Shown here piece after piece: positions 20,878-33,134 of a stretch of DNA of 64,000 nucleotides. The notes under the pieces are model-generated. The model made no database searches, was not told the DNA's origin, and was given only the letters and a program-made list of their open reading frames with translations. This stretch comes from Humulus lupulus (lineage: Eukaryota; Streptophyta; Magnoliopsida; Rosales; Cannabaceae): NCBI RefSeq assembly GCF_963169125.1, contig NC_084797.1, positions 102,263,868 to 102,327,867 of the forward strand. Reading direction: 5' to 3'. The first letter of the stretch is position 1. Each line of letters starts with the position of its first letter. Position numbers and translations under genes: made by a program.

Positions 20878-23158
20878 TGTAACGACCCAAAATCACTAAT
20901 ATGGCTTAAGGGCCTTGATTAGTGTGCTAGGAGGGCATAATTGGCTTATGTGTGAATTTATTGATTTAATGCATGATTACATGATAAGCATGCTTGCATG
21001 ATTATATGAATATAAATGTGATTAAATGTTATACTTGTGAGAACCACATTATTATGTAGGTAAATCTGCATCGGACGACTTGAGGCGATCCTAGGGAGCT
21101 AGATAGCGGGAAGTCACAACGGGGCTTAATGCTTGACTTTGGACAAGTCAAGGGGTATTTCAGGTATCGGGTGGTTACTTAGATTACCGGGTTATGAAAA
21201 TAAATAATTGGAGATATATTCAAGGTTAGGAAGTCTAGGTGGGAATATTGGGGAATTTTACCATTTTTCCCTCAGGGACGTTTCCGGTACCCCGAGCCTT
21301 GGGATTAACTTGATTGCTTAAGGATAAACTTAAGAAGATTTCAGAAAATAGTAGAACAAAATAAGACCGACTCTTTTCTCAGCCTTTTTCTCTCTCTCCT
21401 CTCTCAAGGAAAAAACACTGAGTATTTTGGAGAAATTGCTGGAATTTGTGCGGGGATTTCAGAGGAATTCAGAGGGGAAATTAGAGGCTAGTTCAAGGAT
21501 TATCCAGGGAACATTTAATCAAGGCTAAGGTAAGAATTATACTATGTTTTGAAGTTAGAAACTTTGAAATTTTGGCTGAGTAATGAGGTGATTGTGATTT
21601 TGATGTTAAGGGCAGAATTAAGGTGGAAAAGCTTGGGAATTGACTTGGATTCTCCTTAGAGAAGTGGTTATGCAGCTGAGGTAAGCTCTAATCTAAGGTT
21701 TAATGGCTGAGTTATAGTGTTTTCATGGCTGGGTTTTGTGTTTTTAAGTTAGAAAGTTTCAGTAATTGAAATGGGTTCTTGATGGGTTTCTAGCCTAGGT
21801 TTCAGCTGGGTTGTGTTGTTGGAATCTTGTGGGAAGTTTTTGGATAATTGAGTTGTGGAATTGGGGTAGTTTTGAGTGAGTTTGCATGAGTTTTGAAAGT
21901 TAAAAATGGAGGTTTTTCTGGGTTCGAAGGGGTCGGGCCGCGGCATAGTTCTTGGTGAGCCGCAGCCCTTCGAAGTGATGGGTGCTGAGGAAGGAGGGCG
22001 GGCTGCGACATGGTCTAAGTAGGGCCGCGACCCTTACCTGTTTTTGTGCTTTGGGAGGCCTCTGTTTGGGGCCATGCCATGGCATGGATGGCTAATGTCA
22101 CGACCCTTAAGGGATTTTGAGATTCTAGGCTTCAGAATTTAACCTAGGGTGCTCGGGATTGAATCTTTTACCATGTTTGGTGAAGTTCAATGTTCTGGAG
22201 ATTAGAACTTTGTCTAGAAGCTCATTTAAGTTTGTTGATGGTATCCTTCACCTTGGTTGTGACTAGGTGATAAAATCTAAAGCTCGGGAACGGATCGTGC
22301 TTGAGGAGCGTTGCTCATAATCAGTAACTGGAAAGATTAAAGGTAAGAAAACTGCACCTGGTTGAATATCTGTAATGGGACTAAGGGTTCCCTATTGTGT
22401 ATGCTTGATAGGATGGTATTATGTCATGCAAGCTAATTAGTGAACCAACGGCCTAAGGGTGCCAAGGGTTACACTAGCACACAGAGCGCGACTTGGCCAC
22501 TGGTAGCCGAGGACAGCTTATTATGCACTAAGCTCGGTTTAAGCGGGCCGGAGTCAATGGGGTAAACAGAGGGTGCGGCCTAAGTTGTCAGCCCTGATTA
22601 TTATGTGATATGAATGTTATAAGTGATTGATTGCATCCATGATCCTGAATATATGCTGAATGACTAATGTGGATTATTTGATGAAAGTTCATGCTTAGTG
22701 AATTTACTATCTGTTATTATTGTTTGTGTTGCATAACATGTTTTCTTGCTGGGCCTTGGCTCGTGGGTGCTACGTGGTGTAGGTAAAGGCAAGGACAAAC
22801 TTGATCAGCCTTGATTTGGAGAGCTCTATGAACAGAATGTACATGGCCAGTTGCTCAGCCGCCATGGTTGATGTTTAGGCAGGGACTCGAGACCCAGAAA
22901 TTGTTCATTTTGCCTTAGTATGGCTGACAGTTGTCTGTATTTTTGGGAGTCTGTAATCCAACTTGTAAACTCTGTTTCTTTTGGGATCCCATGTATATAA
23001 CTGCTTAATTATATGAAATGAAACTTTTGAGACCAAAACCTTTTTAACCCTAGCTCATACATGTTTAGTGACACGTTTTTAAATTAATGACTTGATTAGC
23101 AAGTCTTGCACCTTTATAAGTACACAGTGTAGCGGTCTTGGCTATCCAGGGTGTTACA
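20878..23158 (+). repeat. Chromovirus solo LTR inserted in the integrase
   Basis: 2281 bp, starting TGTAACGACCC and ending GGTGTTACA, flanked by the duplication CATCG (20873-20877, 23159-23163). No internal region is present, so it is a solo LTR left by recombination between two LTRs. The integrase frame resumes on the far side (minus ...TPKGHD then AFWVI...). The element is oriented opposite to its host. Confidence 0.9.
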
Positions 23159-23163
23159 CATCG

Positions 23164-25752
23164 TGCCCCTTGGGAGTGGTTGGTAGACCTGTGACAAAGT
23201 CCATAGTGACCATCTCCCACTTCCATTTCAGAATTTCTAAGGGTTGCAACAATTCGGCTGGCTGTTGATGCTCGACCTTTGTCTGCTGACAAGTCAAGCC
23301 GTGTGCCACATATTTTGTCGTCTCCTTTTTCATCCTAGGCAACCAAAAGTACTTTTTCAAGTCTTGGTACATTTTCATGGTACCCGGATGCATGGCATGA
23401 GGAGCATTATGTCCCTCGAAAAAGATTTGCTTCTTGATCTCGTGATCGTCCGGAACACTTATTCTGTCGTTAAACCCCAATACTCCATCTTCGGAGATAT
23501 GGAATCCTGGTCGCCCCTCCTCCCTCACTTCGTACATCAGTCGTTGAACCCAAGGATCAACTAACTACCTGCCTTTTATAGCTTCCATAAAGGTAGGCTC
23601 GATAGAGAGGTTAGCCAATTGATTGACTACTGTCTCTAAATCCAAGGTAGCAAGGTCGGCTCGTAACTGCGGTGAAATCTCTTTCACTGTTATCATGTAA
23701 GCACTTGGTTGTCGACTCAATGCATCTGCCACCTTGTTTGCTTTTCCCGGGTGGTATAGAATGTCGCAATCGTAGTCGTTGAACAACTCCAACCATCGAC
23801 GTTGTCTCATATTCAATTCCTTCTAAGTGAAGAAATACTTTAGGCTTTTGTGATCAATGTAGATGTCACAGTGTATCCCATACAGGTAGTGCCTCCAAAT
23901 TTTCAGTGCGAAAACCAGCGCTGCCAGCTCCAGGTCATGATTTAGATAGTTCTTCTCGTAATTCTTTAGCTATTGAGAAGCATAAGAAATTACTTTTCCG
24001 TGTTGCATCAGCACTGCTCCCAACCCTTGGCCTGAGGCATCGCTATAAATAGGATATCCCTGTGTGTCGTGAAGGATTGTCAGCACTGGGGCAGTCATTA
24101 ATTTGGTTTTTAGCTCTTGAAAACTCTTCTCACACTTATCATTCCATTCATACTTGATGTTTTTGTGGGTGAGGATAGTCATTGGTGCAGCTATTTTGGA
24201 AAATCCTTCCATAAATTGGCGATAATATCCTGCTAACCCAAGAAAACTTCTAACTTCATGAGCATTTTTCGGAGGTTTCCACTGCTTAATAGCTTCTACC
24301 TTGGCGAGATCTACCAAAATTTCGTCTCTCGACACTATGTGCCCCAGAAAGCTGCCTTTCTCTAGCCAGAATTCGCACTTCAAAAACTTAGTATAAAGCT
24401 TTTCATCTCGCAGATGCTGAAGGACCAGTCCCAGATGCGCTGCATGCTTTTCTTGGCTTTTTGAGTATATTAGTATATCATCAATGAACACGATGATGAG
24501 CTTATCCAATACTCTTGAAATGCACGATTCATGAGATCCATGAATGTTGCAGGCGCATTGGTTAGTCCAAAGGACATCACTAAGAACTCGTAGTGACCGT
24601 AGCGCATTCTGAAGGTCGTTTTTGGTATATCTGTCTCCTTAACCTTGAGCTGATGATAGCCTGATCGCATGTCTATTTTGGAAAATATTGACACTCCTTG
24701 TAGTTGATCGAACAGATCATCAATCCTGGGCAATGGATATCGGTTCTTGATCGTCACTTTGTTCAACTCCCGATAGTCAATGCACATTCTCATCGAGTCG
24801 TCTTTCTTCTTCAAGAATAAGATCGGGGCTCCCCACGGAGAATGGCTTGGCCTTGTGAACTTCTTGTCCAGTAACTCTTGTTGTGATTGCAACTCCTTGA
24901 TTTCAGCTGGTGCCATCCTGTAAGGAGTCTTTGAGATCGGCGCAGTTCCCGAAATTAGCTCCATCTCAAACACAATCTCTCGGTCTAGTGGAATCCCTAG
25001 AAGATATTCAGGAAATACGTCGGGAAACTTGCACATAACTAGTACCTCAGAAGGTTGTTGACCCATCTCTTTATCCTTATCCACTATGTTTGCCAGAAAA
25101 CTGATGCATCCATCACTCAAAAAATTTCTCGCCTTCATCGCAGAAATCATGGGGCACTTCTTTTTTCTTGACGTACCCTTGAACTCGAATGGTTCTTCTC
25201 CCACTGGGGTGAAGACCACTTTTATGCGCTTGTAATTGATAACAGCTCCATATCTAGTTAACCAATCCATCCCAAATATGACGTCGTATTAATGTAGGTC
25301 CAAGACTAATAGATCCACCGTCAGCTCACAACCTTCATCCCAAACTGGTACGGCTCTAACCCATTTCTGCACCAGCATATCCTCTCCCGAAGGCAAGGAT
25401 ACCAAACAAATAACAGGCATAGGCTCAGGCTTTCTATTTAATTTTTCCACAACGGATGCAGATACAAAAGAATGCGATGCACCAGTATCCATTAATGCAT
25501 ATGCCGAGGTTTGGGCGATAGAAATCTGACCTGACACCATATCAGATGGTCCAGCTCCTTTGTCGCTTTGCGTAAGCGCATAAACTCGAGGCGGAGCTCC
25601 AATTTGTTTATGATGGTCATTTCCATTGCCCTTGGCTGGCATTCGACACTCTTTAGCAAAGTGCCCTGGCTTTCCACATTTATAACATACCCCACACTCG
25701 CCCCGATGGCTTCGGTTACACTTGTCTCACAGTAGCCATTGTTCAAACTCAC
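23164..25752 (-). pseudogene. Chromovirus pol: protease, RT, RNase H, integrase 5' half
   Basis: From right to left: zinc knuckle CYKCGKPGHFAKEC (about 25660), protease ALMDTGASHSFV (about 25490), RT ([44 protein letters not shown], then FIDDILIYS after a frameshift near 24500), RNase H ([32 protein letters not shown]), and the integrase start (HPGTMKMYQDLKKYFWLP, MDFVTGLP). At least four stops or frameshifts (near 25270, 24500, 23969, 23820, 23564) break the original single frame. The order and motifs identify a Del/Tekay-like pol. Confidence 0.85.
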
Positions 25753-26941
25753 GTCTCAGTTGTTTGTTGGGACTAGCCATTGCCTGATTAGGAGGTCCCC
25801 CTATTCTTTTTTTATTTCCCCCAAAAATCAGCCTTGTGCCTCTTTGATTGTTTGTTCACCCCGAGTTCTGGTCGAACCTCGAGTTGAAGTTTCCCCCTGG
25901 GCCATTCTAATTGGCCTGAAACTTTCCGGGGTTGTTGGGAGTGTACCTCCTGTCTTCGTTCTTCTGTGGTTCTGGCCTGTCTGACACGGCCCAAGACTCT
26001 TGACGAAGAGCCCGTTCCATAGTTTCGGCATACATCTCCGGGCCAGTTCTACCAGTGTCTACACACCTAGAAATGTCTCTGCGTAAGCCCTTCATAAAAC
26101 TCAAGGTCTTATTCTCTTCAGTGTTCACCTGGTTCTTCGTGAACCTAGACAGCTGGTTGAATTTTTGAACGTAGTCCTGCACGCTCGACGTTTTCTGCTT
26201 CAGATTAGTGAACTCATTCACTTTGTGCTTGATCACTGCCTTACTAAAGTACTTGCCATTGAACAAGGTCAAGAACTCTAGCCACTCCATCTCAGCAACA
26301 TTATGCCCTTTCTTGGTTACGTCCCACCAGATGCGGGCATCTTTTCTCAGCATATAAAATACGTTCTCTCTCTCGGTAGTTCCAATGAAGTCGAAGATCC
26401 TTTCCAAGATTCTGATCCATTCCTCTACCACTGATGGGTCAATGGTCCCCTCGAACATAGATGGATTCTGGTTGCCGAACCTTTCTGATATAGGTTTCAC
26501 TCGGGTAGCTCTTGGTGCTTCTACTGGTTGTACTAGTTGCTCAATGACAACCTGCGAGCCAGGATTCTGTTCTTCATTATTTTCAGGTGGTATTTCATTG
26601 TTCTGAGCATTATTGGGTGGCATGGGGAGTCGTCCAAAAAAGGGTATTAAACCTTTCATCTTGGAGGGCATCAAAGTCCTCTGTATCTTTTGCCCTCTTT
26701 CAATTTGGGATCTCTGCATCTCCACTGGCCTTTTTAGATTATTCATTTGCTCAGCTATCTTGCGAATTCTAGCAGCTTGGGTTGGAGCTCTAGCGACAGG
26801 CGCGTTTTGAGCTCTAGCAGTAGGTGCGGCCTGGCCCCGGCTAGCAGCATCTCTTCCTCTCTGAACTCTTGTCCTTGCTATTTTTGTTTGATTTAAAATC
26901 AAAAAGTTCCTAAGCACATAGGGACGAGAAGTTAATACCAA
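25753..26941 (-). pseudogene. Chromovirus gag
   Basis: This is the capsid region of the chromovirus, open from 26941 to 25907 on the minus strand and then frameshifted. It has a basic, Ala/Arg-rich head (ARTRVQRGRDAASRGQ), then the gag core (EGTIDPSVVEEWIRILERIF, DARIWWDVTKKG, FNGKYFSKAVIKHKVNEF, SSVQDYVQKFNQLSRF). The region leads into the zinc knuckle. The start codon is uncertain because the upstream reading is not conserved in any second copy here. Confidence 0.75.
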
Positions 26942-27148
26942 CGCAGATTACCTTTTCCCTTTCGGTAGCCACCACAAAGTCAAAGATCCTCTATCTGAGT
27001 TGCTAGATTTGGTTCCGATTGTACTCTTTGTCCTCGGCCACGACTTACATCCTGGTCAACGTCGCTCTCTCAGCTGGGTCTAGTTGATTAACAACTTGAC
27101 CTCCCTTGGCTCGAGTGTTAGGCACCATTGCAAATCTTTATACCATAA

Positions 27149-27787
27149 TGTATAGTAAGGAAGAATACTAACCTAGCAATAAATGAGCATACCAGTTTTG
27201 CTCATAAACAAGAAAGAAAAACCATAATGATTTGACTCAAAACGGGTAGTCATAACATTCAGGGATATAACCTAGCAATACAAAATGATCATGAAAGATC
27301 ATCCCATAGTATTTTAGTGAGTAGGACGACAATCCAAGAAGAGAACCCTAACTACACGTCGGGTTTCTACATCTGCCTGCTACAACTACACCAAAGTCCT
27401 ACAACCTAGTAGGTTTGCAAGGTCTTTCCAAAAATTATCAACAATACTCACACAGCATAAGCTAATATAGGCTATCCATCAAGATATCCAACTTTATGAT
27501 GGTATCCTTGTCTGAATTCTCAAGATCCTCCTCTGCCTCGAGGTATCCTATCAACTACGTAGATAGGTCGATCCATGGCCCAAATGCTAGCTCGATTTGC
27601 ATACGGAAGTCACCCCATGTGTTGCAAATTAGTCGCCAACATCTGTGATAAAATCATATATGTGTCGAGCCTCTCAGACAAGTGCTGGCATATCGCACTC
27701 TCCGTCGATCATGTGTGTTGACCCTATCAAGGACTTCTATTATGTAATGAGTCTATTGCCAAATGACACGCCAATGTTGTTGATCGT
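27149..27787. other. Unassigned flank of the chromovirus
   Basis: No gene seen. It may be the chromovirus 5' LTR (minus), since it starts TGTATAGT next to the candidate PBS. It does not visibly match the presumed 3' LTR at 19169-19854. Its right part (about 27640-27787) may belong to the neighbouring Tat-like remnant. Confidence 0.35.
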
Positions 27788-28556
27788 TGTTGACGTGGTT
27801 CTTCGCCAACAGGTAATTAATAGAATAAGAGAGTGGGATTAGTGCTAAGTAATGAACCATAACAGATGAATGATCTTGAAATAAAATGGTGATACGAATA
27901 CTTTTTTAGGTGGTTCAAAGGTTAAAATCCTTATACTCCACCAGCCAATAATATTGCTAGTTTTCTGGTATTCTTTACAGGGTATTTCTTTACACATAGA
28001 ATCCAACCCTTTGCAACTCCCAGGGTCTCCATATTTATAGGAGAGGGCACCTGGGGGTTGGCAAGGGGGCCATCCCGTGACCTTCTTACCCATCATGTCA
28101 CTTCTGTGACATTCATGATTAATTCCTAAAACCTGACAAGTGAAGTGTGGTCTAATCAATAGGTAAGGGGGATAATGGGTTGCACGACCCAACCCAGTCG
28201 TGGGTGCCTGAACACGCACATTTATGCTGCGTGTCCGAGAATTCAGGGATATATCAGACACGTGATGTCTGATATATGCACGTTTACATTGCGTGGTTGA
28301 CTTTATAAAGGGTCACAGCTTCCAACTCAAGCTCGTACCTCGAGCTGGATGTCTTCTTAACCCGCGGTGTCTATACCTCTGACCCAGCTCTTTAGCAACC
28401 TTAGTAAGCCGTTGGTTACCTCAAGCTAAAGAGGTGGGACCTGGTAACAGCAGCTCCGGGTACATGTCATCCATGTGGCCGATAAATAATTATGCCATAC
28501 CTCAACTCGCTAATAGCCCATTGGAGAATTAGGGCGTACATTTGCCCCCCAAGCCC
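27788..28556 (-). repeat. Tat-like LTR with adjoining polypurine tract, minus
   Basis: On the minus strand the tract CTTGGGGGGCAAA (28556-28542) is followed by TGTACGCCC, and the unit runs to CACGTCAACA at 27788. That gives an LTR of about 754 bp. The tract is nearly the same as the Tat1 tract. No partner LTR of the same sequence was found. Confidence 0.6.
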
Positions 28557-29204
28557 CTGCTCGTGGCACACGACGTCATCTGGGGCCCCCAGGTGATGCG
28601 TCACCTAGTAGCAGGCAATGCAATGCCTACAAGGTGGCGGCAAAATGCAACCTAGGCAGGTTAAAACTCTCAAAATTGATCTTAAACACCTCCACATTCT
28701 CCCAAACTTTTTGGGCATCCTTAGATACCTCAATGGATCACTCTGGATCCAAAAACACAATTTTTAAATGCCTACAATAGAAACTCAAAGTTCACATCTT
28801 CACTATGTGAAACCATTTAGTGTTTTACACCTGCACTTGAAGTTTGTATTTTAACCAATCCTAACATCTTCTATAATCCTTCTTTGGTAGTCCATTTCTA
28901 CTTCTTGCTTGACTAAAGCCAAGCTACAACCGCCTACATAGCTTCTTGAGTGGCCTGAATGTTGGCCACTTTATCTTGCATAAGGTCCATAGCTTCATGA
29001 ATCTACTTAACCTCTTGGGTGGCACCTTCTCCCAAATCCTCCTTAGGCTCGGTATTAGGGTCAATAGGACCATGTGTGGGTATTGATTGTGTAGACTAAT
29101 TTGTAGGGGGTTGATTGTTTATTCTTCCCCTGAGCCATTGCGAATTCAAATGAATGAAGATGAAGAAATATTCTTGAATTCAACTCTCAATGATAGCACA
29201 AAAA
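28557..29204 (-). pseudogene. Tat-like gag remnant
   Basis: On the minus strand, after a PBS-like TGTGCTATCATTGAGAG next to the LTR at 29205, a degenerate gag N-terminus can be read in pieces (MAQGKNK; IDPNTEPKEDLGEG; IHEAMDLMQDKVANIQATQE). It is broken by many stops. The rest of the element has been lost down to the polypurine tract at 28556. The remainder of this interval (28557-28900) holds nothing I recognise. Confidence 0.5.
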
Positions 29205-29829
29205 TGTTGACCACAAACTTGGCTAATGACACTGAGTCTGATGTACGACAGGTAATTAAAGAATTGAATAATAAAATACAGAACACCACAAATATATAGT
29301 GGTTCGGCCCCAAGAATTGGTAATGACCTACGTCCACTTGACACTTTTACTTGAATATAATCTCAAACTCAATATCAGAAGAACAAGATTAAACTGAGTT
29401 TCTTAAGCTTTGAAGAGAGTACAAAATAGTAGAGTTTTTGTATGTAAAGTGTGCATGAAAAATAAATGAGTCATTCAGTCTTGTATTTATAGACTTTCTA
29501 ACTTTACATAATGGGCCTTGGGCAGTAGAAAACCTATTATCACAATTTTTACTTATTAATTATTAAAATATATATTCAAAAATAGATATATTTTGTAATA
29601 AGCTGCTTGAACTATGTGTTTTGAACTTTGTACTCGACCAGCTACTTATACATCGATCAACTATATATTCAATGACCGGCGATATTCTTGTCGTAGCACT
29701 TCTAAAGCTCGTTCTTCACTCATCTTGGTTGCCAAGCTCAACCAAACTTTGATGTCGTATAGAATTTTCTCTTACCGCATGTCACATAAAAAATGTCACA
29801 TCATCAAGCTGATTTTTTTAGGGATAACA
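29205..29829 (-). repeat. Tat-like LTR, minus
   Basis: 625 bp. On the minus strand it starts TGTTATCCC at 29829 and ends GTGGTCAACA at 29205. It shares the U5-like block (RC of GTGGACGTAGGTCATTACC, near 29320) and its length with the Tat2 LTR. It is followed by the PBS-like sequence seen in Tat1 and Tat2. Confidence 0.7.
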
Positions 29830-29989
29830 CAAGATATCAAGAGTAAAGTATGGAAAAAGCTTCAAGTTTGAAAAAGAAAATTGCTTTCATTGTGGTAAGG
29901 AGGTGTTGATAAAAGCAATGTCTCTAACTACTCATAACTAAACTATGAGCATTTTTTGTCTCCCAAAGTCCTTATGTTATGACCTTTAA

Positions 29990-30324
29990 GTAATGGAGGC
30001 TTGGAATTGGTGGGGTTTATCTGAGGGAGTCAAATGCATTAGAAAAGGTAGGAGGTTTGTTGAGAGCTGAAGAAAGAAGGGGGAATTGGTCTTAGAGAAC
30101 TTGTAGCTTTCAACCAAGATTTGGTGGCTAAGCAAGGCTTGCATATCATCTTTCATTCTAATTGTGTGATGGCTAGAGTTTGAAAGATAAATATTTTAAT
30201 CAAGCCTTCTCTCTTGAAGCTAAAGGGAATAATGAGATGTTCTACTTATGGAGGAGTGTTCTTTGGGGATAGGAAGCATTTGCTCTTAGGGTAGGCTGGC
30301 AGGTGGGGGATGGAAGGTCTATAT
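29990..30324 (+). pseudogene. LINE (non-LTR retrotransposon) fragment, left part
   Basis: Translated pieces match the region after RT in plant LINEs, notably GGIGLRELVAFNQDLVAKQG and LKGNNEMFYLWRSVLWG, ending GWQVGDGRSILL. Stops and frameshifts are present. The sequence breaks at 30324 and resumes at 49131 after a nested insertion. The 160 bp before it (29830-29989) hold nothing recognised. Confidence 0.7.
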
Positions 30325-30823
30325 TGTTGGGAATACTTATATAGGATCTTATTTATATTCATGTAAATCATATATTAAACAAATTATTACAAGAAAACCT
30401 AGAACATGTTTCTATAATTGAATTAAAACAGAGATAATGATAAGAACACTTACATTATGTGCAACGGAATGAATAAGTCATTCCTTCAGTGTAATGCCCC
30501 AAAATCCCTAATGAGGTTAATGGTTGTATTAGTAGGCCAGGAGGGCCATAATTGATTTATTATGTCATTAATTGATTATGTGCATGTTTATGTGAATTAT
30601 ATTATAATATGATGTCAAATGCATGCATGTGGGTCCACATTTCATGATAGGGGCATTTGGGTAATTTGGCTCGTTGAGGGCGTTATTGTATATTTGTATG
30701 CATGTTGGTGAATTATTGTTGAGGCCGTATTATAATGTGGATTTGTTCGAGCCATTCGTCATGAGATGATCTTTGAGTACAAGTTAGCAGTTTGGTCATA
30801 GCGGGATTAAGTTTGGGGCTCGG

Positions 30824-33134
30824 TGTAACGCCCTAAACTCCAGGGATCGTTACGGTGCACATTTTAAACAGTGCTAAACTCACTAACCGAGTCTTTTGGC
30901 CATAATCGTGTAACTAAGTATGATTAGCGATTTAGGGATTAAAATTTTTGGTTAAGATATAACGTTTCACTAGAACGTTTACTGTATACATTGGGATCCC
31001 AAAAATATAATTTAAAGGTTTATTAAAACAAAATAATTACAACCAGCCGATCTAAGCGGCAAAATAAGGTTTAACCCTAGTTCTTCTTTCAAACCTCAAC
31101 CATGGCAGTCGAGCAGCAGCATGTGTACACATCGTCACCTAAGCTCTCAACCTCAAGGATGGTCCAGCTTTCTTTTGCCTTTACTTGCACCACATAGCAC
31201 CCATGAGCCGAAGCCCAGCAAGAAAACCCAATATGCTCATGAACAGTCATATCATGACATCAAATCATATCTGGCATGCCTAGCAAACATAGCTCTATTC
31301 AAGCATGCAAATAAATTCACATAACGCTAGGGAATCTAGGATAAGAAATCCTGCCCTCCTAATTGGATGATTATCAAGTCAATCCTAATCAGATGAGTGA
31401 TTTAACACTGGAGGTTCTGGTAAACCATAATGAGTGACTAACAAGCAAATCACCATGGGGCTCAGCACCCACAGCCATGCCAATGATGATCATTATGATC
31501 ATACAGAGCTTATAGCCCTGAACAGATGAGTGATTATCACTTTGAGGTTCTGTTAAACCATAATGAGTGACTGACAAGCAAGTCAATACGGGGCTCAGCA
31601 CCCACAGCCATGTGACGAAACCGTCACCTAGGCTTTCTGGCATTGGCTGTAATCAGATGAGTGACTGTTGGGTAAGTCACTCGGGCTCAACACCCATAGT
31701 CATGTGACTAAACAGTCACTGGGGCTCTCTGGCCCTGGCTCTAAGGGACTAGCCTTTGGCTAGACAAGCGCTTTTAGTTTTCATCGAACTTGAGGTCGGT
31801 CCGGCATTAATGCTCATTTGAGTCATTCAATGCAGATGTCGATTAGATCTAATCTTTATCGGATTGCGTTAAACACGCTAAGGCCATCCTTTGGTCCAAG
31901 GACAGGTTACCAATAAATGAGCCACAAGAACGATCCTGATTCCAAGCCTCTAGTGATAACCTAGTCACAACCATAAATGATGATCCAATGAGTTCAAGTT
32001 CTAAAACCCAATTCTGGAACCAAGACCTAGCCTCCGGGACATCAAATCCCACTAAATCGAGTAGTAGGAATGATCCCGAGGCCTAAGGTTTGAGTTCCCA
32101 TGATCAAAACATCTCTTCGGCCACAAATGCCCTAAAGCGCCGCGGCCCCCAGCCAAAACAGAGGTGCCAACATCATGCATCAGCACCAAGCACAGTAACC
32201 TTCACTTGCTTCATCAAGCTTGGGCCACGGTGCCCAAGAACAGGGCCGCGACCCAACCTCGAACCAGCCATTTTCCTTGATTTCTCCATTTTAAAACCTT
32301 CCAAAAACCTATCCAAACATCTCCAAACTCAAAAATCAAAGCTCCCAAACATCCCCATGATCCAAAACCAACAAAACCCAAGCTTCAATTCAATCAAAAA
32401 CTCATCAAAACACAAAGTCCAATTCAAGCTTAAAAACTTAAAACTTGAATTACCTCTGATTGAGTTGTTCCCAACTAAATCCTTCAGCTAATAAGCTTCT
32501 AATCTTTCCTAGGATCACTATGCCTCGATCCTCGCTTGAATCCGAGTCCTAGAACTCAAGTTTCCTATGAAAATGTGATCGGGAGACGAAAATGGATCTT
32601 TGAGGGAGAGAAAACTTACTGAACATTCTTTTTATTTCTTAAAAAGGTTACTTCAAGCTTAAGTAGCTTCAAAAAAATCCTAACGCTCGGGGTCCCGAAA
32701 ACGTCCCCCGGGACAAAATAGTCAAAACCTCCAGAATTTCCCCCTGAACTTACTAACTCCTAATTTATCATCAAATACTTATTCCCATTACCCAATAACC
32801 CGGTAATGCTCTAAATACCCCTTGACTCACTCCGAGTCAAGAATAAATCCCATTGTGACTAAACCACTAGCTTACCTCCTAGGATCGTCTCGTGCTGAGT
32901 AACCCTAGCATAACCAAATAATAATAAAGCACCACACACATATCACATATATGTAAAATATGCCTGAAATGGCCAAAATATGAAAATAACCTAATTAATA
33001 AGAAATGGGTTCACATGCATATTTAATACACTTAAACATGCATGTTATCATTTAATAACATAATAAATCAATTATGGCCCTCCCGGCCTCCTAATCAAGG
33101 TCCTAAACCTTATTAGGGATTTTGGGGCATTACA
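30824..33134 (-). repeat. Chromovirus-type solo LTR, minus, inside the outer solo LTR
   Basis: 2311 bp. The minus strand starts TGTAATGCCCCAAAATCCC and ends TTTAGGGCGTTACA. It is flanked by CTCGG (30819-30823) and CTCAG (33135-33139), a duplication with one mismatch. It is the same family as its host LTR but in opposite orientation. It has three imperfect repeats of about 130 bp starting near 31389, 31521 and 31656 (each with ATGAGTGA and GGGGCTCAGCACCCA-type segments). No genes. Confidence 0.85.

Larger units (their letters stand above)
19169..27148 (-). mobile_element. Del/Tekay-type chromovirus, minus strand, decayed
   Basis: The internal region from right to left holds gag, zinc knuckle, protease, RT, RNase H, integrase and chromodomain. 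A candidate 3' LTR begins (minus) at 19854 with TGTAGCGTCTTGCG. A possible degenerate tRNA-Met PBS (TGGTATAAAG on minus) lies near 27140. The left end of the 3' LTR is replaced by the LTR ending at 19168. Several stops and frameshifts break the frames, and a solo LTR interrupts the integrase. Confidence 0.8.

Noticed and set aside
27645..27842. Small coding gene (65 codons)
   Set aside because: It straddles the edge of a Tat-like LTR, has no recognisable motif and no conserved partner.
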